Source: Nitrospirales bacterium (lineage in GTDB: Bacteria > Nitrospirota > Nitrospiria > Nitrospirales > UBA8639). From it: a DNA stretch of 64,000 nucleotides. This document shows positions 18,579-27,245 of this stretch, in pieces (positions within the stretch are counted from its first letter, which is position 1; the number at the start of each line of letters is the position of its first letter). The position numbers and the translations under genes were made by a program. The stretch covers positions 62,001-126,000 of the forward strand of contig JAJDBP010000024.1 in the NCBI GenBank assembly GCA_029261295.1. The letters run 5' to 3'. The notes beneath the pieces are model-generated. The model was not told where the DNA came from. It was given only the letters and a program-made list of their open reading frames with translations, and ran no database searches.

Positions 18579-18650
18579 ATGTTAATCATGGGATTTTGGT
18601 GGCTCGTTCGGCGTTGTTTTAAGCCGAAGAATGAGACTTCGGAATCCTAG
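18579..18650 (+). CDS. Possible 23-residue micro-protein
   Basis: ATG at 18579 encodes MLIMGFWWLVRRCFKPKNE and four more residues, ending at TAG 18650. GGGGAG at 18566-18571 gives a strong ribosome binding site with 7 bases spacing. The hydrophobic, tryptophan-rich N-terminus with a basic middle looks like a membrane-inserting peptide. It lies just after the STAS gene and ends three bases before the convergent channel gene. Short length limits confidence. Confidence 0.35.
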   Translation: MLIMGFWWLVRRCFKPKNETSES

Positions 18651-18653
18651 AAA

Positions 18654-19985
18654 TTATCGCTCCCCTTCAGTCGTGTCTCTCAGGTGCTTTTCTTCAGTCC
18701 CCATATTCCCTTTTCCCGCATCCAATTCTCCTATTTCTTGATTGATGGGCCCTTGTAGCGTCGGAGCTTTAGAAAATTGCAGCAGTTGTGTGGGAATGGC
18801 ACTTCGATGTCCAGAAAGCAAGTAGGCCATGGTACAACTGAGTAAAAGATACGGCCCGCTATTCACCCCAAAAAATTCTATTCCTAAGACGAAAGCTGTT
18901 AAGGGAGTGTTGATCGCTCCAGCTAGGAGGCCGGCTAAACCTAACGCGGCAAAGATGCTCGGATCTTGACCAAGCAGCCATCCGAGTGCAGAGCCGCTTG
19001 TGGCTCCGACAAAGCAGATGGGTAAGATAATCCCACCACTGCCACCCATATTCAGTGTGAGAGCGGTGGTGAGTATTTTTCCGAGAATCAAGGCCCAGAC
19101 TATGGTGCCTCCTTCTAAGGCACGTTGAATGGTTTCCTTTCCCAATCCCAACACTTCAGGCGAGGCGAGCCAAGCGATACTGAGAAGAAGGCCGCCTCCA
19201 ATGATACCTTGAATGGGGGGGGAAGCTGGCATGTAATACAGAATGCGTTTCCCACCATTAAGACATTCAACAAAGATCATGGAGATGATGCCGAACGTCG
19301 CTCCTGCGACTAATGAGAGCAATAGCAAGGTGGTATTGAATTGAGGAAATGGAGACGCGACAAAATTCATATCAGGCATCCCAAGGAAGACGGCAGTGAG
19401 ATGCCCAACAAGGGCTGCGATGACAGATGGAAAAAGCACTTGGTAGGCCAAGGATCCAACAAACAATGCTTCAAGCCCAAATAATGCACCCGCTAATGGT
19501 GCTCCGAAGATTGCAGCAAATCCTGCGCTGAGCCCGCAGATGACTGCTGTTTTTCGATCATAAGAATCAAATTGCAACGTATCGGCAAGAAAGGAAGATA
19601 GCCCACTTCCAATTTGCACACAGGGGCCGACGTTGCCGGCTGAACCTCCAGCACCAATAGTAAGAATGGTTGCGGCAATTTTGGCAGGAATAACTTGCCA
19701 TCGCATTTTTCCTGAATGTAAGTGAATAGCTCGAATGACTCGTTCGACACCTTGTCCTCCCGCCTCGGGAACAAGAGCGGAAGTGAGCCATGCCGATAGA
19801 GCCAGGCCGAATGGGAGTAACCAGAAAGACCAACCCGTATGAGAAACCGTCTTAATTGCCAGGTTGAGTGCAAGGACAAACCCGGTGCTCGTGGCCCCAA
19901 CCAGGATGCCGACAATGGCCGCAAGAAACAGCCATTTGATGAGGTGGATAAAGAGGGTACCCTCTTCTGAAAGTTGTCGAATCAT
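18654..19985 (-). CDS. ClC-family chloride channel protein
   Basis: 443 residues with about ten or more hydrophobic helices. The ClC anion pathway is recognisable: GSAGNVGPCVQIGSG at 114-128 corresponds to the GREGPxVQ segment, and NMGGSGGIILP lies later. The external gating glutamate (E148 in E. coli ClC-ec1) is V119 here, and the first filter segment reads GGQGVERV rather than GSGIPEV. Loss of that glutamate usually means uncoupled, channel-like anion flow instead of Cl-/H+ exchange (inference). No C-terminal CBS domains are visible. It is divergent from the MFS gene, separated by 272 bases. Confidence 0.9.
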   Translation of the reverse strand: MIRQLSEEGTLFIHLIKWLFLAAIVGILVGATSTGFVLALNLAIKTVSHTGWSFWLLPFGLALSAWLTSALVPEAGGQGVERVIRAIHLHSGKMRWQVIPAKIAATILTIGAGGSAGNVGPCVQIGSGLSSFLADTLQFDSYDRKTAVICGLSAGFAAIFGAPLAGALFGLEALFVGSLAYQVLFPSVIAALVGHLTAVFLGMPDMNFVASPFPQFNTTLLLLSLVAGATFGIISMIFVECLNGGKRILYYMPASPPIQGIIGGGLLLSIAWLASPEVLGLGKETIQRALEGGTIVWALILGKILTTALTLNMGGSGGIILPICFVGATSGSALGWLLGQDPSIFAALGLAGLLAGAINTPLTAFVLGIEFFGVNSGPYLLLSCTMAYLLSGHRSAIPTQLLQFSKAPTLQGPINQEIGELDAGKGNMGTEEKHLRDTTEGER

Positions 19986-20257
19986 TTCAAGTCATGAGTC
20001 CTCTTTGGACACCATAACAATGGTTGTGTCCTAACAATAGTGTTTTTGTGAATGAATTCCGAAGACCCTTCTCCAGAGATACGGTAGGCCATTACATTAT
20101 TATTGGCGGAGTACGACTTCCGTTGACAGCTTCATGAGCCATTGGTAGCGTCTGTAGGGTTATATCCTCAAGCACTATTGCAGCCTTTCGAATACGCAGC
20201 AATTTTTCTCCCAATCATTAGAGATAAAGAGTCTTTCAGGAATATTTTTAGGGTGGT

Positions 20258-21445
20258 ATGAAAGCGACACGGTCTTTTGTTTTTCTCTGTTTAGTTGGGT
20301 TTTGTTGTTTTGTCAGCTATGACATGGTTCGTCGTCCGGCGTTGGCCTTGCTTGCTGACTCGCTGGGTGCCGATCCTTTCATGGTTGGAATGATTGTGGC
20401 TCTTTCGACGGTGACGGGCATTTTTTTGAAATTGCCGATGGGCCTCCTGTCAGATGTCCTGAATCGCCAACGTTTGATGATTGGTGGTGTCCTCGCATTT
20501 GCCCTTCCACCATTTTTCTATCCTTTCATTTCCGATTTGCCGACGCTGGGGGTGCTGCGGTTGTTCCATGGTTTAGCCACCGCCATGTTTACGCCCCTGG
20601 CTTTAGCGATGGTCGGGGACTGGTTTGCCCAACAACGGGGTGAAGCGTTTGGCTGGTACACCTCGGCAACACAAGGCGGTGGGCTGTTAGGTCCCATGAT
20701 TGGAGGAGTCATTGTCTATCATTATGGGTTTTCCCCTGCCTTTATCCTGGCCGGAGGGTTTGGCCTGCTGGCCGTATTGTTCTTTTGGCTTATTCCGAAG
20801 GAGCCTTCTCCGGCCTCCAGTTCCAGCCAGTCTTTAGCGAATCTCTGGTCAGAAATGCGTGAAGGACTTCGACGTGTCTGTCAAAGCCCACCCATTCTTA
20901 TGACCAGTTTGGTGGAAGCAGCCAAAATGGTTGGCAATGGAACGCTCATGGCTTTTCTTCCTTTATATGGGCTGCTAATTGGGTTGAATGCGGCGGAGAT
21001 TGGAGTTCTTTTTGGTGTTCAAGCCTTCACGTCATTTATTTCCAAGCCGGTTATGGGGCGCATTTCAGATCGGAGCGCACGGCAACCGCTGATTTTTGGG
21101 GGCCTGTGTTTGTGTGGGCTCATGGTCATCCTCATCCCCCATATTCAAGAATATCTCCTATTACTGATTGTAGCCGGGACGTTTGGATTTGGAGAGGCCG
21201 TGGTGACATCATCAACGACGGCCATGGTAGCCGATTTCTCACAAGGCAAAGGGTTGGGCGCCGGCATGGGATTGCGCGGGACGATTATGGACGTTGGGCA
21301 TGCAGGTGGACCCCTAGTAGCTGGAATACTGATTAGTCAATGGGATTATGTCGGCGGGTTTCTTTGTATTGGCCTTATTTTGTTAGTTACAGCTGTATTT
21401 TTCGGTGTCATGATGATAGGGATCAAGAAACCTGCCATGCTATAA
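20258..21445 (+). CDS. Major facilitator superfamily transporter
   Basis: 395 residues with about 12 hydrophobic helices and the MFS cytoplasmic-loop motif GLLSDVLNRQRLM between helices 2 and 3 and its counterpart GRISDRSARQP in the second half. The first half holds MVRRPALALLADSLGAD and the second starts near PPILMTSLVEAAKMVG. The substrate is not predictable; the family moves sugars, drugs or organic anions across the inner membrane. It is followed 28 bases later by a 44-residue membrane protein gene and then ribE. Confidence 0.9.
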   Translation: MKATRSFVFLCLVGFCCFVSYDMVRRPALALLADSLGADPFMVGMIVALSTVTGIFLKLPMGLLSDVLNRQRLMIGGVLAFALPPFFYPFISDLPTLGVLRLFHGLATAMFTPLALAMVGDWFAQQRGEAFGWYTSATQGGGLLGPMIGGVIVYHYGFSPAFILAGGFGLLAVLFFWLIPKEPSPASSSSQSLANLWSEMREGLRRVCQSPPILMTSLVEAAKMVGNGTLMAFLPLYGLLIGLNAAEIGVLFGVQAFTSFISKPVMGRISDRSARQPLIFGGLCLCGLMVILIPHIQEYLLLLIVAGTFGFGEAVVTSSTTAMVADFSQGKGLGAGMGLRGTIMDVGHAGGPLVAGILISQWDYVGGFLCIGLILLVTAVFFGVMMIGIKKPAML

Positions 21446-21473
21446 TGCCCAGTCAACGGAGGTGTAATCAGAC

Positions 21474-21608
21474 ATGGATGAAGCAACGGGAACGGGCGAT
21501 ATTATTGTTGGAGTTCTGGCAGCACTTGGTGTTCTTATTCTTATTGTTGTTTTTTTTGTTGTGGTGAAAACCAAAATTTTAATAAAAGACGAAGAGAGCG
21601 ATGAGTAA
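21474..21608 (+). CDS. 44-residue single-helix membrane protein
   Basis: ATG at 21474 after GGAGGTG (21458-21464) encodes a 44-residue protein with an acidic N-terminus, one long transmembrane helix (about 9-31, rich in V, I and L) and a charged tail ending EDEESDE-like residues. Topology predicts N-out or N-in single span; no family recognised. It lies between the MFS gene and ribE, 14 bases before the ribE start, so is likely co-transcribed. It may be a small regulator of the adjacent transporter (speculative). Confidence 0.6.
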   Translation: MDEATGTGDIIVGVLAALGVLILIVVFFVVVKTKILIKDEESDE

Positions 21609-21622
21609 TCCTAGGGAACCAT

Positions 21623-22279
21623 ATGTTTAGTGGCATTGTGGAGGAAATGGGCGCGGTCCAATCCGTTGAAAAGGGATTGGCTGGGGCGAAGTTTTCTATT
21701 CTGGCTTCGGCCATTTTGGAGGATCTCAAGGTCGGAGATAGCGTCAGTGTCTCAGGGGCTTGTTTAACCGCAACCTCAATTGATGAGCAGAGTTTTCTTG
21801 TTGATGTTTCGACAGAAACCCTCAATTGCACGAATTTTGGAACGATTGTGGTGGGGACACCGCTTAATCTGGAACGAGCCATGAAGCTGAATGCCCGAAT
21901 GAACGGTCATTTGGTGACAGGGCATGTGGATGGCTTAGGGACGTTGCGAGTACGTGAGCAAGATGGCAATGCCATCTACCTGACCATGGAAGCCGAAGAA
22001 GACATCATGCGTTATTGTGTGCCTAAAGGATCGATTACGATTGATGGCATTAGCTTGACCATTAATTCTGTGACCGCCCATTCATTTTCGGTGGCGATTA
22101 TTCCTCATACGGCAAAAGTCACCACCATTGGCTTGAAGCAAGTTGGAGATGCGGTCAATCTTGAATCCGATCTCATAGGGAAATATGTTGAGCGCCTGCT
22201 TCAGGCTAATGGGACACTCATCCCATCTGTAGCACCCGTGATTGATAAAGATTATCTTCAGAAGCGTGGGTTACTGTAA
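21623..22279 (+). CDS. ribE: Riboflavin synthase, alpha subunit
   Basis: 218 residues in two repeated beta-barrel halves. The N-terminal MFSGIVEEMGAV is the family signature; the halves each carry the substrate region, CLTATS near 50 and ISLTINS near 148, and the second-half GHLVTGHVDG starts near 95. The enzyme dismutates two 6,7-dimethyl-8-ribityllumazine to riboflavin. Length is normal. No other rib gene is nearby. Named ribE by the common Gram-negative/Bacillus convention (ribC in some organisms). Confidence 0.95.
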   Translation: MFSGIVEEMGAVQSVEKGLAGAKFSILASAILEDLKVGDSVSVSGACLTATSIDEQSFLVDVSTETLNCTNFGTIVVGTPLNLERAMKLNARMNGHLVTGHVDGLGTLRVREQDGNAIYLTMEAEEDIMRYCVPKGSITIDGISLTINSVTAHSFSVAIIPHTAKVTTIGLKQVGDAVNLESDLIGKYVERLLQANGTLIPSVAPVIDKDYLQKRGLL

Positions 22280-22290
22280 GTTTTTTACTC

Positions 22291-22470
22291 ATGTCAATTG
22301 AATCTTCTTCCAAAACGAAACACCCTTTATGGCGTCTTTTTGCCACGGTGACTATCTTTGTCATTGTGATCCCAGCCACGTTATGGGGCATCGTTCAGCT
22401 GTATGAAGTGCTCTGTGCATGGTGGGGAGGGTGTGAAGGAATGGTTCGCCCTCGCGGACCTAAATCATAA
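22291..22470 (+). CDS. 59-residue membrane protein
   Basis: ATG at 22291, 11 bases after the ribE stop, encodes 59 residues: a polar N-terminus (MSIESSSKTKHPLWR), one transmembrane helix about 15-38 (ATVTIFVIVIPATLWGIVQ), then CAWWGGCEG and a basic tail. The frame ends at 22470, 20 bases before the aldo/keto reductase start, so it fits neatly between two genes on the same strand. Ribosome binding site is weak. No family recognised. Confidence 0.5.
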   Translation: MSIESSSKTKHPLWRLFATVTIFVIVIPATLWGIVQLYEVLCAWWGGCEGMVRPRGPKS

Positions 22471-22489
22471 CAGGAAGTGTAGAAATAGC

Positions 22490-23335
22490 ATGGATAACCT
22501 TAAGGCATATAATGATGTGGGTGTGCCACCCTTTATGTATGGCACGGCGTGGAAGAAAGACGAGACAACGAGGCTCGTTGAACTTGCTGTCGATTCTGGT
22601 TTTGCCGCCATCGATACCGCCAATCAACTCATTCACTATCAGGAAACCCTTGTTGGCGAGGCCTTGTTATCGTTAGCGAAGAAAGGCCTTAAACGGGAGT
22701 CACTATTTCTCCAAACCAAATTTACCTCAGTCTCCGGCCAGGATCATCGAACGCCTTACGATCAAGCTGCTGATCTCCCCACGCAAGTTCAACAGTCGTT
22801 TGAGAGTTCGCTGCAACATCTTCATACCGACTATTTGGATTCATATGTGTTACATGGCCCGTACTCTCGTTGGGGATTGAGCCAAGCGGATTGGGATGTA
22901 TGGGGGGCAATGGAAGCGTTTTATCACGCAGGCACAACGAAGATGATTGGAATCAGTAACGTGCAAGCCGATCAATTGCGTGAATTATGTGAAAAATCTT
23001 CGGTGAAACCCATGATGGTGCAAAACCGATGCTATGCGGTCATGGGCTGGGATAAAGACGTTCGGGAAATTTGCCAGGCTCATGGCATCATCTACCAAGG
23101 GTTTTCCCTTCTCACGGCCAATCAAGATGTTCTACGAGATCCGCAGGTGTGGGATATTGCCAAACGGGTAGGGGCTAATCCGATGCAAATCATCTTTCGC
23201 TTTGCTCTACAAATTGGCATGCTCCCCCTCACTGGGACAACTGATGAATCCCATATGAAAGATGATCTCGCCGTTCTCACTCAGTTCGAACTCGCTCAAA
23301 GCGATCTTCAAACTATCGAAGCTCTTGCTCTTTAG
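22490..23335 (+). CDS. Aldo/keto reductase
   Basis: 281 residues from the ATG at 22490; the open frame extends to 22403, but that part overlaps the upstream small ORF and lacks family resemblance. AIDTANQLIHYQE carries the catalytic D and Y, LQTKF the catalytic K, and YVLHGP the catalytic H of the NAD(P)H-dependent TIM-barrel reductases. The IDTANQ..HYxE form with two extra residues is a known subgroup. Substrate is unknown. The 3' end overlaps the convergent small ORF at 23313. Confidence 0.9.
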   Translation: MDNLKAYNDVGVPPFMYGTAWKKDETTRLVELAVDSGFAAIDTANQLIHYQETLVGEALLSLAKKGLKRESLFLQTKFTSVSGQDHRTPYDQAADLPTQVQQSFESSLQHLHTDYLDSYVLHGPYSRWGLSQADWDVWGAMEAFYHAGTTKMIGISNVQADQLRELCEKSSVKPMMVQNRCYAVMGWDKDVREICQAHGIIYQGFSLLTANQDVLRDPQVWDIAKRVGANPMQIIFRFALQIGMLPLTGTTDESHMKDDLAVLTQFELAQSDLQTIEALAL

Positions 23336-23636
23336 AACGCAGGCTCTTTAGCCCTTTTTGTATGTGTTCTGAGAATGTAATAGAGGGATCTTTGGCTAAG
23401 GTTTCCATGATTTGTTGGGATTGATCAGATGAGGGAAGAGTTTCCTCAATGAAGGAAAGTGAGTCTACTACCAAATCAGTTTTTTCTTCACTGGATGGCA
23501 AAATGAAAGGACTGAATAGCAACAAACTGAAGAGGATGGGGCCGATGATCGGCCTTTTCCAAGGACAACAGGGAATATTGCCTGAGGCCATTCTTTTTCG
23601 TGCTGTTTGTCTTGCGCAATAATTTTGGTAAGACAT
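23313..23636 (-). CDS. Possible small membrane protein
   Basis: Up to 107 residues with one hydrophobic segment (KRPIIGPILFSLLLFSPFIL, about 27-46) and an acidic helical tail. Internal ATG at 23591 would give 92 residues. Its 3' end overlaps the end of the aldo/keto reductase gene by 23 bases on the opposite strand. No strong ribosome binding site or family match is visible, so it could be a non-coding frame; the transmembrane pattern is the main support. Confidence 0.35.
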   Translation of the reverse strand: MSYQNYCARQTARKRMASGNIPCCPWKRPIIGPILFSLLLFSPFILPSSEEKTDLVVDSLSFIEETLPSSDQSQQIMETLAKDPSITFSEHIQKGLKSLRSKEQELR

Positions 23637-23813
23637 GATTGTAAGGAACGACCTTTTGAAGACTAAAAAATATGTGCGAACGTTTCTCGCGAATCTTTAA
23701 GGCAGTGAGCCTTGATCTTCTGATCTATCGGTTATCTTGAAAAATTCCTAAAGTTCCTCCACGATTTGGTTGTTGTTCTTAGCGATTACCGACCGTTCAT
23801 TTCTGTTTAATCA

Positions 23814-25700
23814 TTATTCGTCCAAGGTTGAGATATCGCCTGGATCCTGTCCGAGTTCTTTGGCTTTTAAAACGCGGCGCATGATTTTTCCAGAACGGGT
23901 TTTGGGAAGTGACTGGACGATATCAATTTCCCGAGGTGCAGCGATTTTCCCTAATTCTTGTTGGACATGATTTTTTAATTCTTTAATGAGGTCTGGCGAT
24001 TCAGTCTGACCTTGTTTGAGAATGACAAAGGCTTTGATCATTTCGCCGGCAGTTTTATGGGGTTTCCCAATCACGGCGGCTTCGACTACGGCCTTATGGC
24101 TGACTAACGCACTTTCCACTTCGGCCGTCCCAATGCGATTGCCGGCTACTTTCACCACATCGTCTGCACGCCCCATAAACCACATATACCCATCTTCGTC
24201 TTTGTGACAGACATCTCCTGCCGTATAGACCCCTGGAATGGTGTTCCAGTACAGCAGATAGCGTTCGGGTTCTTTGTAGATCGTGCGCATCATGGAAGGC
24301 CAGGGTTTTTTGATGACGGCAAACCCACCGCCATGGGGAATGCTGTTGCCTTCACGATCGGTGACATCAGCTTCAATACCTAAAAACGGTCGGGTGGCTG
24401 ACCCTGGTTTGAGATCAACGCAAGGCAAGGGCGTCACCATGATGGCCCCGGTTTCCGTTTGCCACCAGGTATCCATAATGGGTTTGGTGCCTCCGGTGAC
24501 ACGATGAAACCATTCCCAGGCTTCCGGGTTAATTGGTTCGCCGACTGACCCCAGGATTTTGAGTGAGGAAAGGTCATATTTTGCTGGCCAATCTTCTCCA
24601 TATTTCATCAGGAGGCGAATGGCCGTGGGCGTGGTGTAGAAGGTTGAGACACCATAATGCTCAATGAGATCCCACCAGCGACCAGGGTTTGGATAGTCAG
24701 GTTTTCCTTCGGCTGTGAGAATCGTGGCGCCGTTGAGGAGTGGGCCATAGACAATATAACTGTGTCCTGTGACCCAGCCTGGATCCGCAACACAAAAGAA
24801 GACATCTTCTTCTTTTAGATCGAAGACATATTTGGTGGTGATATAGGTCCCAACCATATATCCGCCATGCACATGTAACACACCTTTGGGTTTCCCCGTG
24901 GTTCCTGAGGTATACAGAATATAGAGGGGATCTTCCGCATCCAGTTGCTCGGCTTCGCATTTCGTCGATTGGTCCTTGAGCAAGTCATCCCAATTTATTT
25001 CTTTTGGAGCCTGGATGGGAGTGGAAGTTGTTTCTCTTTGAACGACAATCACCTTTTCCACCGTTGGACAGTTAGCCACGGCTTCATCGACCACAGGTTT
25101 AAGAGGAATGGTTTTACTGCGGTCATAGCCCACATCTGCCGTTATGACGACCTTGGATTCACAATCATGAATGCGCGTTTGAAGTGCTGGCGCACTAAAG
25201 CCTGAATAGACGACGGAGTGAATAACACCAATACGCGCACAGGCCAACATGGCGACAATTTGTTCAGGAATTTTTGGTAAATAAATTGTGACTCGATCGC
25301 CTTTTGTGAGGCCAAGCTCTTTCAGAGCATTGGCGCATTTATTCACCTGTCGATACAGTTCTGCATAGGTGAAGATACGTTCTTCTCCTTTCTCCCCAAC
25401 CCAGATCACCGCGACTTTGTTTCGTCTCCAGGTTTGCACATGGCGGTCTAAACAGTTGTAGGAAATATTGCAGGTGGCGCCCAGGAACCATTTAGCCCAG
25501 GGATAGTTCCACTCTAGAACTTTATGCCAGGGTGAAAACCAGTGGAGTTCTTTGGCGATGCCTTCCCAAAATTTTTCAGGATCGGCAATTGAGGCCTTAT
25601 AGGCCGTTTCGTAATCTTGAATATGAGCCTGAGCTTTCATTTCCGGCGGGGCGGGGATGACTCGAGTTGATCGTTGTAAGGTTTCAATGTTCTCACTCAT
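23814..25700 (-). CDS. acs: Acetyl-coenzyme A synthetase
   Basis: 628 residues of the AMP-forming acyl-CoA synthetase superfamily; activates acetate to acetyl-CoA via acetyl-AMP. Visible are the P-loop-like YTSGTTGKPKGVLHVHGGY, the A5 motif DTWWQTETG, the GEPINPEAW region, and the C-terminal catalytic lysine in PKTRSGKIMRRVL, a site commonly acetylated by Pat-type enzymes. The IGPADDVVKVAGNRIGTAEVE hinge region (here MGRADDVVK) is present. Length is slightly under the E. coli enzyme. Transcribed alone; a candidate promoter lies at 25740-25768. Confidence 0.96.
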   Translation of the reverse strand: MSENIETLQRSTRVIPAPPEMKAQAHIQDYETAYKASIADPEKFWEGIAKELHWFSPWHKVLEWNYPWAKWFLGATCNISYNCLDRHVQTWRRNKVAVIWVGEKGEERIFTYAELYRQVNKCANALKELGLTKGDRVTIYLPKIPEQIVAMLACARIGVIHSVVYSGFSAPALQTRIHDCESKVVITADVGYDRSKTIPLKPVVDEAVANCPTVEKVIVVQRETTSTPIQAPKEINWDDLLKDQSTKCEAEQLDAEDPLYILYTSGTTGKPKGVLHVHGGYMVGTYITTKYVFDLKEEDVFFCVADPGWVTGHSYIVYGPLLNGATILTAEGKPDYPNPGRWWDLIEHYGVSTFYTTPTAIRLLMKYGEDWPAKYDLSSLKILGSVGEPINPEAWEWFHRVTGGTKPIMDTWWQTETGAIMVTPLPCVDLKPGSATRPFLGIEADVTDREGNSIPHGGGFAVIKKPWPSMMRTIYKEPERYLLYWNTIPGVYTAGDVCHKDEDGYMWFMGRADDVVKVAGNRIGTAEVESALVSHKAVVEAAVIGKPHKTAGEMIKAFVILKQGQTESPDLIKELKNHVQQELGKIAAPREIDIVQSLPKTRSGKIMRRVLKAKELGQDPGDISTLDE

Positions 25701-25739
25701 GTGGAAAACTCCTGGTTGTGCATTTTTATATCAAAAGTT

Positions 25740-25768
25740 TTTATAGTTCTTTTCTCAATGCTAGTCAT
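25740..25768 (-). promoter_or_regulatory. Candidate promoter for acs
   Basis: Reading the minus strand, ATGACT (25763-25768) and TATAAA (25740-25745) are 17 bases apart, about 40-65 bases upstream of the acs start. The -10 matches consensus in five of six bases. The area is AT-rich, so a chance match is possible. Confidence 0.4.
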
Positions 25769-25885
25769 ATTATGCTGTGTCATGACTCTACCTTCAAGTG
25801 GGAGCCTAAACAGGCACTTTTAAATTTTGAAAATACGTGAAAAGAATATTGATTGAGTGAAGATAAAGAGTCAAAAATAAGAGGG

Positions 25886-26575
25886 CTAGTTTAATGTCGA
25901 TCCGAGTGAGGTGAGTTGAGCCTGTAATTGTCCAAATTTAGCGGCATAATCCGCTTGACTACGACGAATCACGTCATGGGCTTCATCTCGGCTATAGACG
26001 TGGGTGATCTCGCAATTCTTTTTTTGTGATCCTGGGGCATCTTTGTAGGTCAGAAAATAATGCATCAAGCGTTCAACGAACGAGACGGGGCAGTCTTTGA
26101 TGTCTGTCCACTGTTCGTGCATCGCATCTCCTTTTAATATCGCAACAATCTTATCGTCAGCTTCATCTCCATCAATCATTCGAAGACCTCCAATCGGAAT
26201 GGCCTCCAGCAGGATATCACCATGAGTGATGGTTTTTTCTGTCAGGACACAAATATCCAAAGGGTCATGATCGCCGATTAAGCTAGGCCGATTGGTTTGT
26301 CGGGCACTTAATTCGGCTACGGATTGGCCGCAATATGTTTGGGGGATAAGGCCATAGAGTGTCGGGCAGACGTTGGAATATCGTTGAGGCCGATCGACTC
26401 GTAAGTGTCCCGATTTCTTATCCAGTTCATATTTCACTGTGTCGGTAGGGACAATTTCAATGTAGACCGTCAGGCAATGCGGGGCCTCTTGTCCAATTTC
26501 GACTCCATGCCAGGGATGGGATTTACAAGGGAATCCAAGATTTTGCCATAAGGAGAAGAATTCTTGATCAGTCAT
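25886..26575 (-). CDS. ppa: Family I inorganic pyrophosphatase
   Basis: 229 residues; hydrolyses pyrophosphate to phosphate. The active-site aspartates are seen in GDHDPLDICVLTE and IDGDEADDKIVAIL, and the N-terminal part contains VEIVPTDTVKYELDKKSG. It is longer than the ~175-residue E. coli enzyme because of an N-terminal segment (SLWQNLGFPCKSHPWHGVEIG) like that of a larger bacterial subgroup. It lies 185 bases upstream of acs on the same strand; removal of pyrophosphate would favour the Acs reaction. Confidence 0.9.
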   Translation of the reverse strand: MTDQEFFSLWQNLGFPCKSHPWHGVEIGQEAPHCLTVYIEIVPTDTVKYELDKKSGHLRVDRPQRYSNVCPTLYGLIPQTYCGQSVAELSARQTNRPSLIGDHDPLDICVLTEKTITHGDILLEAIPIGGLRMIDGDEADDKIVAILKGDAMHEQWTDIKDCPVSFVERLMHYFLTYKDAPGSQKKNCEITHVYSRDEAHDVIRRSQADYAAKFGQLQAQLTSLGSTLN

Positions 26576-27245
26576 TGATGGTAGCCAATGTATTGATTTT
26601 TTTTGTGTGGCACATGATTCATTAGTTTGTCGGTTGAAAAATAGCCTTATGTGAGACCAAATCGTTAGAGGGAAAGGTATTTCTCAAGAACCTTCCGTTT
26701 CGGCTAAAAACCAAAAAGAACATCATCATTCTCTCATAAATGTTCTAACGATTGTCCCCTTACTCTTGTTCGGAGACTGGGACCGAAGAAGGCGGTTGAT
26801 GATTCGGATAGAGCCAGTCTAGAAATGTTTTCAACGGATTAAATAAGGAACTCAAAATTTCAATAAATAAGTTGATCCAAGCATCTATTTCTGGATCTGG
26901 TACCTTCAAAAATGCCTTTATTAAAAATTTTTAAAGATAAAGCCTGATGAAACACAAAAATTGGGTTATAAACAAGAGAGAAAATCATAGCTTCAAATCA
27001 TGCCTGTAAAATCCCACAATAGGGTATTCTTTATCCACTTAATCAAATTACATGGTTTCTAAGTTATTTCTTAAACGACATTCCAAGGAATAGATTAGCT
27101 ATTTTAGTTAATCAAAGTATATGCTTTTGGTGTGACATATAATTGAGATTATGATAGTTAATTTCGAGATGTACATGTTTGTAATTTGTACTCTGAGCTG
27201 GATTGATCATTCTGTACAGAACTAGATGAGAAAAAGAGATTTTTT
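26576..27245. other. AT-rich intergenic region upstream of the Nudix-TIR gene
   Basis: 670 bases without a confident gene. It contains nested inverted repeats (ATCGTTAGA at 26661-26669 with TCTAACGAT at 26744-26752; AGAACAT at 26717-26723 with ATGTTCT at 26740-26746). It also holds a minus-strand frame of 49 residues (26760-26909) and, nearer the TIR gene, short palindromes TGTACA and CTGTACAG around 27171-27220 that could be operator sites. No tRNA, transposase or clear promoter was found. Confidence 0.6.
26760..26909 (-). pseudogene. Possible gene remnant or small ORF
   Basis: A 49-residue minus-strand frame with a TTG as its only plausible start encodes protein-like sequence (IDAWINLFIEILSSLFNPL, then a proline-rich end PNHQPPSSVPVSEQE). 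The lack of an ATG and the short upstream frame suggest a decayed gene at the edge of the AT-rich island. It may also be chance. Confidence 0.25.

Noticed and set aside
19493-19924. 143-residue frame on the same strand inside the ClC gene
   Set aside because: Alternate frame of a clear membrane protein gene; composition is that of a frame-shifted hydrophobic gene.
27138-27143. TATAAT upstream of the Nudix-TIR gene as a promoter
   Set aside because: No acceptable -35 at 16-18 bases and the region is very AT-rich, so a chance hit is likely.
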